Shown here: positions 5,428-9,239 of the stretch, piece after piece
Numbering within the stretch: position 1 is the first letter of the stretch
Layout of the letters: the number at the start of each line of letters is the position of its first letter
DNA from: Methanomicrobiales archaeon
GTDB lineage: Archaea > Halobacteriota > Methanomicrobia > Methanomicrobiales > Methanomicrobiaceae
Direction: 5' to 3'
DNA: 9,239 nucleotides
NCBI GenBank assembly: GCA_012523385.1
Contig: JAAYIO010000134.1
Coordinates: 1 to 9,239, forward strand
Made by a program: the position numbers and the translations under genes
Notes under the pieces: model-generated
Databases searched by the model: none
Told to the model about the DNA's origin: nothing
Seen by the model: only the letters and a program-made list of their open reading frames with translations

Positions 5428-7151
5428 ATCTTTCTGCCCGCTTCAGCAAACGGCAGGGTTCCCTGAATCAGGCGTGAGAGTGTTTCAGGTACAGTGGACG
5501 CCAAAAGACGGACCTGCTGCATACTGTCCCGTTCACGCAGGGTGACGGTATGATCCTTTAGGGTATCATAATCAATGGTGATGGTATAGGGGGTGCCAAT
5601 CTCATCCTGTCGGCGGTATCTTCTTCCGATTGCTCCGTTATCGTCATATTGCGCAAGGATGCCTGTTTTTTGAAGCTCGAGGGCAAGGTTTCGTGCAATG
5701 GTATCAAGTCCGTCCTTGTTCATCAATGGGAACACGGCTGCCTGTACCGGTGCTATTGCAGGGTTTAAGTGGAGCACTTTTCGTATTTCACCCTCTACAT
5801 CCTCTTCTTCATAGGCATGTTCAAGGGTGCAGTAAAGAATGCGGTCGATGCCGTATGATGGTTCGACAACGTGTGGTATGACTTCTTCCCCGCGGACTTC
5901 GATGGTCTCTTCCCGAATCTGGTAGAGGTCGGCGGGAATAAAGAGGGATTCTCCATCTAAGGTGATGGTTGCACCGTCCGGGCCGGGTTCAGATTCTATC
6001 AGCGCATCAGCGACTGCCTTTGCTTTTCCGCGGTAATGGGGGCCCAGTGCACCCATGTCAGGTACAATCGTTCTGCGTTGTTCATACCGGACCTCATCAT
6101 AGGGAACAAACACGGAAAACTTGTCGCCACTCTCTTTTGCATGGGCTTTTAGATCATAATCTGTGCGGTCAGCAATGCCGACTGCTTCTACCCAGCCAAA
6201 CCGTTCAGAAAATATCTCTGCATCCCAGCAGTCCAGTGCGTAATGCGCACATTCTGTTGGGAGGTGCTGTCGGAACCTGAGTTTCTTTGGATTAATGCCG
6301 ACCTGCGTCAAAAATTCGTGGGTCAGAGAGATATAATAGGCCACATATTCGTTTGCTACAAGGCCTGAATCAACGGCCTCTCGCATGGTGGGGGTAACAG
6401 GTTCTATGTCCTGCATCTGGTGTGTCTGGCCCCAGAGAGAGACGGAATAGTCTGCATACCGGCTGAACTCAGGATGATCCTTGTGGTCGGGATGAATAAA
6501 TATCTCTGCTTCTGCCTGCGTAAACTCACGAAGCCGAATCATTCCCTGACGGGGAGAGATCTCGTTACGATAGGATTTACCGATCTGAACCGCTCCAAAC
6601 GGCAGCTTCTCGCGATAAAACCGTGAGAGCCGGTTGAAGTCGATAAATATTCCCTGCGCTGTTTCCGGGCGCAGGTATCCGGTTCGCTGGGAACCCGGTC
6701 CGATGGTGGTCTGGAACATCAGGTTGAAGTAGAACACATCAGCGTTTTCCAGCGGTTCACCGCAAGACGGACAGGGGAGACCATTGATAATCCCGGCAAG
6801 TTCTTCTGTACTCAGGGAATCAGCGTGTGCTGTTCCGTGCTCGTCTGCAATGTGGTCTGCCCGGTGGTATTCCTTACACACAGGGCACTGACACATCTTA
6901 TCTGCAAATCCCTTGACATGGCCGGAGGCGATATAAATCGATTCTACACCAACGGTCGGTGCTTCGATTTCATAATAACCCTCACGGATGATGTAAAAAC
7001 CCCGCCAGAGATTTTCGATCTTCCGTTTCAGCATTGCTCCGAGGGGGCCATAATCAATAAATCCGGCTACCGCCCCGTAGCACTCTGAAGACGGCCAGAC
7101 AAAGCCTCGCCTTCTTGCAAGTTCTATTACATTATCGTAGATATCGCCCAT
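5424..7151 (-). CDS. glyS: Glycyl-tRNA synthetase, archaeal/eukaryotic alpha2 type
   Basis: This class II enzyme charges tRNA(Gly) with glycine in the cytosol; essential. At 575 residues it has the normal archaeal length. The catalytic core shows LRPETAQGIFIDF (160-172), motif 2 with FGAVQIGKSYRNEISPRQG (185-203) and RLREFTQAE (206-214), and motif 3 PSYGIDRILYC (431-441). Cysteines 87/89/92 (CQCPVC) and 127/130 (CPSC) make the zinc-like insertion seen in archaeal enzymes. The anticodon-binding domain begins near 462 (LNPAIAPVQAAVFPLMNK). The N-terminus, DIYDNVIELARRRGFVWPS, fits the family and supports the ATG at 7151. Upstream, GTGATCC (7161-7155) pairs with the 16S tail but lies only three bases from the ATG. 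It is the first gene of the glyS-hef operon. Name follows archaeal usage; very confident. Confidence 0.97.
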   Translation of the reverse strand: MGDIYDNVIELARRRGFVWPSSECYGAVAGFIDYGPLGAMLKRKIENLWRGFYIIREGYYEIEAPTVGVESIYIASGHVKGFADKMCQCPVCKEYHRADHIADEHGTAHADSLSTEELAGIINGLPCPSCGEPLENADVFYFNLMFQTTIGPGSQRTGYLRPETAQGIFIDFNRLSRFYREKLPFGAVQIGKSYRNEISPRQGMIRLREFTQAEAEIFIHPDHKDHPEFSRYADYSVSLWGQTHQMQDIEPVTPTMREAVDSGLVANEYVAYYISLTHEFLTQVGINPKKLRFRQHLPTECAHYALDCWDAEIFSERFGWVEAVGIADRTDYDLKAHAKESGDKFSVFVPYDEVRYEQRRTIVPDMGALGPHYRGKAKAVADALIESEPGPDGATITLDGESLFIPADLYQIREETIEVRGEEVIPHVVEPSYGIDRILYCTLEHAYEEEDVEGEIRKVLHLNPAIAPVQAAVFPLMNKDGLDTIARNLALELQKTGILAQYDDNGAIGRRYRRQDEIGTPYTITIDYDTLKDHTVTLRERDSMQQVRLLASTVPETLSRLIQGTLPFAEAGRKI

Positions 7152-7186
7152 TATGGATCACTGCTTTCCTCTATATTCTACGCGTG

Positions 7187-7195
7187 ATTATAAAA
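7187..7195 (-). promoter_or_regulatory. Probable TATA box of the glyS-hef operon
   Basis: On the minus strand this reads TTTTATAAT. A start of transcription about 26 bases downstream would fall near 7163, leaving a short leader before the glyS ATG at 7151. A second AT-rich candidate lies just upstream (AATATATC, minus strand of 7196-7203). Confidence 0.4.
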
Positions 7196-7200
7196 GATAT

Positions 7201-7223
7201 ATTAACTAACCCTGAATTAACTA
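7201..7223. repeat. Tandem ATTAACTA pair, possible operator
   Basis: The octamer ATTAACTA occurs at 7201-7208 and again at 7216-7223, 15 bases start to start. It lies between the two divergent TATA candidates of glyS and the CMI4-like gene. Paired short direct repeats in such a position can be regulator sites, but a 15-base spacing does not match whole turns of the helix, and the sequence is AT-rich. No regulator can be named. Confidence 0.25.
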
Positions 7224-7241
7224 TTGCACAGAAGAGAAGTC

Positions 7242-7249
7242 TTATATTC
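7242..7249 (+). promoter_or_regulatory. Probable TATA box of the CMI4-like gene
   Basis: TTATATTC lies about 42 bases before the ATG at 7288. The usual spacing predicts a transcript start near 7271, which would keep the ribosome binding site GGTGA (about 7277-7281) inside the leader. Another AT-rich site, CTATAAAG (7261-7268), would start the transcript too close to the ATG to include it. Confidence 0.35.
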
Positions 7250-7287
7250 TATGATATACACTATAAAGCAGATTCTGGTGAGTATGA

Positions 7288-7923
7288 ATGCGTGAAAGCA
7301 AGACAAAGAAACAGGCAAGAATGAACCAACGTAAGAAGGAACTTCTTGACCTGTTCACTGATATTACCAACAAGACAACCATTGTTGAACCGATGAGAAA
7401 GATTCACGGTACCCTCCGCGATAAGGATGCTATTGAACGTGAAGTAGCGCTGGTTATGCGTGATATTCTCGAACAGGGCCATTTTAAGACGAAATTGCCC
7501 CCCCTCCAGCTTGCTCAGCTTGTCTGTGCATACTATGACGGCAAGAACGATACCGAGATTGCACGGGTCCTTGGTGATGAGAAACTCTCCAAAACGGTGG
7601 CCCGTGCCCGTGTGCGACTGAAGCTTTTCCGCGACCTCGATTTCAAGATGCCGTTTGAGCGCGCCCGTATGGAGGCGCTGTTGGATTCTGGCATTACGAT
7701 GAAGGAGATCAGTGAAGAACTGGGAATCAGTCCTTCAACACTGCGTGAGTACCGTCATGTGATTGAGCAGGAGCGCGACCCTACCTTAGATCCTTATCTC
7801 GAGCGGATTCGTGATGTAATGGAAGACCGTGACCTGACCGAGTCGATGACCGGCGGTCTGACGAATGACGGACTTGGAGAAGCAATCGATACCACCGAAG
7901 CAGAACTTGCCGATATCGGCTAA
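7288..7923 (+). CDS. Double helix-turn-helix protein, CMI4-like
   Basis: This 211-residue, highly charged cytosolic protein resembles the archaeal family annotated as conditioned medium-induced protein 4, known from haloarchaea and methanogens; the match is from memory of the pattern. Two HTH-like units are visible: residues about 75-113 (DTEIARVLGDEKLSKTVARA) and about 127-158 (MKEISEELGISPSTLREYRH). The second has the typical DNA-binding shape with a GIS turn. The N-terminal 65 residues are helical and basic; the tail after about 175 is acidic and probably disordered. It is likely DNA-binding, but targets are unknown. The start at 7288 is supported by GGTGA seven bases upstream; ATG 7284 runs straight into a stop. 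A sigma-like or response-regulator-output role is a possible reading but no receiver domain is present. Confidence 0.8.
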   Translation: MRESKTKKQARMNQRKKELLDLFTDITNKTTIVEPMRKIHGTLRDKDAIEREVALVMRDILEQGHFKTKLPPLQLAQLVCAYYDGKNDTEIARVLGDEKLSKTVARARVRLKLFRDLDFKMPFERARMEALLDSGITMKEISEELGISPSTLREYRHVIEQERDPTLDPYLERIRDVMEDRDLTESMTGGLTNDGLGEAIDTTEAELADIG

Positions 7924-7994
7924 ATACTATTGAATTATACTTCCTATCTCACATTTTTGTATCGTTTGTGAATATTCTGGAATACGATGAGACG

Positions 7995-8660
7995 ATGAAG
8001 ACAATTACCATAACATGGCTTGGCCATTCCTGCTTTGTGATTGAAGGCTCAAAAAGAGTTATTATCGATCCTTTTGTCACTGAGGGCAATATTCCGAAGG
8101 ATGTGGATATTGTGGCCGTTACTCACGGGCATGCGGACCATTTTGGGGAGACGCTATCCTTTTCTGCACCTGTTGTTACGATGAATGAAATTGCCCACTG
8201 GCTGCAGAGCGAGGGACGTGCTGCCGAAGGAATGAATATCGGGGGAACCATTGAGGTTGAAGGCGTTCGGTTTACGATGACGCCTGCACTCCATTCATCG
8301 TGGCTTGAATGCACGGGTCAGCACGGGTTCTATGGGGGTGTTGCAGCCGGTTTTGTTATCCGGATGGATGACAGGGTGATTTATCATGCCGGTGATACGG
8401 GGCTTTTTTCTGATATGAAGCTTATTCGTGATTTGTATCACCCGGAAGTTGCACTGCTGCCTATTGGCGGGAGATATACGATGGGGCCTGCTGAGGCAAT
8501 GATGGCCGCTGAATTTATCGGTGCTGATACCGTCATCCCGATGCATTACAATACCTTCCCCGCTATCGAGCAGGATGCAGAGATGTTTAAGAAATCGGTT
8601 GAACGGACGACGGATATCAAAGTTCAGGTGCTTGTACCTGGTGAGACAATAGAGATATGA
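7995..8660 (+). CDS. UPF0173 metal-dependent hydrolase (metallo-beta-lactamase fold)
   Basis: This 221-residue protein belongs to the UPF0173 branch of the metallo-beta-lactamase superfamily. It opens with the typical MKTITITWLGHSCFVIEG, and the metal site HGHADH (44-49) follows. Further conserved elements are TPALHSS, the HAGDTG motif (last Asp ligand) and MHYNTFP near the C-terminus (last His ligand). All metal ligands appear present, so it should be active. The substrate is unknown. There is no signal peptide. I chose ATG 7995 because the family usually starts one or two residues before the first strand; an in-frame GTG at 7968 would add nine residues (MNILEYDET). The ribosome binding site is weak in either case. 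The gene is probably monocistronic, with its own upstream AT-rich site near 7933-7939 and a strong terminator. Confidence 0.92.
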   Translation: MKTITITWLGHSCFVIEGSKRVIIDPFVTEGNIPKDVDIVAVTHGHADHFGETLSFSAPVVTMNEIAHWLQSEGRAAEGMNIGGTIEVEGVRFTMTPALHSSWLECTGQHGFYGGVAAGFVIRMDDRVIYHAGDTGLFSDMKLIRDLYHPEVALLPIGGRYTMGPAEAMMAAEFIGADTVIPMHYNTFPAIEQDAEMFKKSVERTTDIKVQVLVPGETIEI

Positions 8661-8663
8661 GGG

Positions 8664-8700
8664 AGCGGGGATTTCCCGCTTCGGTATTTTTTTTGTTTTT
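8664..8700 (+). terminator. Hairpin plus T-run terminator after the UPF0173 gene
   Basis: AGCGGG (8664-8669) pairs perfectly with CCCGCT (8675-8680) around a five-base loop, followed by eight T's (8687-8694), a G and five more T's. It lies just after the TGA stop (8658-8660). It looks like a classic intrinsic terminator and is the clearest one in the window. Confidence 0.75.
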
Positions 8701-8704
8701 GTTG

Positions 8705-8710
8705 AAAAAA
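8705..8710 (-). terminator. T-run after the hps gene
   Basis: On the minus strand six T's follow about 25 bases after the hps stop codon (TGA, 8738-8736), preceded by a smaller T5 run at 8718-8722. Together with the plus-strand hairpin this separates the two convergent genes. Confidence 0.4.
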
Positions 8711-8735
8711 TTGAGTATTTTTAAATTCAGACAGA

Positions 8736-9239
8736 TCAGAAATCCGTCATAACTCTGAACTGGTCAATCTCTTCACAGTTGAGTTCTTCAAGGAACTGTT
8801 CCGCTGCATTTTTGATATTCTTGCTTGCGGTGATTGCACGGCCCACCACAAGGATGTCTGCGCCGGACTTCAGTGCTTTCTTTACCACATGCTGGCGGAT
8901 GCCGCCTGCGGTTGCGACAAGGAGTTTTCCACCGGCTGCTTCTTTGATAGCAGCGATATTGCCCCAGCTATATTCAGTGCTTTCATCATCGATTGCACGG
9001 TGCAGCTCAACGATGCTTGGTGCAGCGTCACGGGATGCAAGGTCTTTGATAAGTGCAACAGGGTCATCGACATTGAGCATATCAATGACCGAGTAGATAC
9101 CGGTCTTTCTTGCTTCAAGGATGAACTTCTCGATGGTTGATACCGGTGCAAGACCAGAGACAACAACAGCGTCTGCGGCTGCATTTGCTGCCATCCGTGC
9201 CTCGAGGTTGCCGGTGTCAAGGGTCTTTAAATCAGCGAC
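8736..9239 (-). CDS. hps: 3-hexulose-6-phosphate synthase (C-terminal part, 5' end outside window)
   Basis: This TIM-barrel enzyme of the orotidine-monophosphate-decarboxylase superfamily interconverts ribulose 5-phosphate plus formaldehyde and D-arabino-3-hexulose 6-phosphate. In methanogens it mainly serves pentose supply and formaldehyde handling. The frame is open to the window edge; 167 residues are seen, starting VADLKTLDTGNLEARMAAN. It contains the superfamily's catalytic DxKxxD (DLKTLD, bases 9233-9216). Later come the phosphate-binding segments ATAGGIRQHVVKKAL and ILVVGRAITAS. The ATG at 9194 is internal, after the catalytic motif, so it is not the start. In many methanogens this domain is the C-terminal half of a fusion with formaldehyde-activating enzyme (fae-hps); that half would lie outside the window and cannot be judged. 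Convergent with the UPF0173 gene. Confidence 0.9.
   Translation of the reverse strand, partial: VADLKTLDTGNLEARMAANAAADAVVVSGLAPVSTIEKFILEARKTGIYSVIDMLNVDDPVALIKDLASRDAAPSIVELHRAIDDESTEYSWGNIAAIKEAAGGKLLVATAGGIRQHVVKKALKSGADILVVGRAITASKNIKNAAEQFLEELNCEEIDQFRVMTDF

Noticed and set aside
7187..7250. CRISPR or transposon end suggested by the short AT-rich repeats
   Set aside because: The repeats are only 8-9 bases, occur twice, and have no regular spacers, inverted ends or transposase nearby.
8779..9096. 105-codon plus-strand open frame opposite hps
   Set aside because: It lies wholly antisense to a well-recognised enzyme and is Ser/Ala-rich as expected of a shadow frame.

Overview
The window looks like a piece of a euryarchaeal methanogen chromosome, most likely from the class Methanomicrobia and perhaps the order Methanomicrobiales. 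The evidence is protein content: a UPF0147 protein, an archaeal autoantigen-p27-type zinc protein, a Hef/FANCM-type helicase-nuclease, the archaeal/eukaryotic form of glycyl-tRNA synthetase, a CMI4-like double-HTH protein and a 3-hexulose-6-phosphate synthase. Promoter-like sites are TATA boxes, ribosome binding sites resemble GGTGA, and terminators are T-runs. I assigned the group from memory of protein families, not from a search.

Layout. 1-1884 (+) is the 3' two thirds of gyrA, ending in a very acidic tail. 1885-2427 has no protein gene. Its right half (about 2222-2381) can fold into a compact branched structure about 25 bases downstream of a TATA-like site, so it may encode a small RNA. 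2428-2691 (-) is a UPF0147 gene and 2763-3137 (+) a small zinc-ribbon protein; the two diverge from one short shared promoter region. 3145-5427 (-) is hef and 5424-7151 (-) is glyS. These two overlap by four bases (ATGA) and form an operon transcribed leftward, glyS first. A divergent promoter region (7152-7287) separates glyS from a CMI4-like gene (7288-7923, +). A UPF0173 metallo-hydrolase gene follows (7995-8660, +) with a clear hairpin/T-run terminator. The window closes with the 3' part of an hps-type gene (8736-9239, -).

The most notable point is hef. One reading frame gives an otherwise complete, well-conserved protein of about 760 codons, but it is interrupted by two TAA codons 34 codons apart (4234-4236 and 4132-4134). 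The sequence between and after them still reads as good Hef protein. The stops split the helicase core between motifs IV and V. Each stop is one A-to-T change from a plausible AAA lysine codon, so a recent pseudogene, an assembly error, or expression as two polypeptides are all open.

The genes serve DNA topology (gyrase), fork repair (Hef), translation (GlyS), probable gene regulation (CMI4-like protein) and one-carbon/pentose metabolism (Hps). Apart from glyS-hef there is no sign that they form one pathway. I see no mobile element, CRISPR array or tRNA gene.
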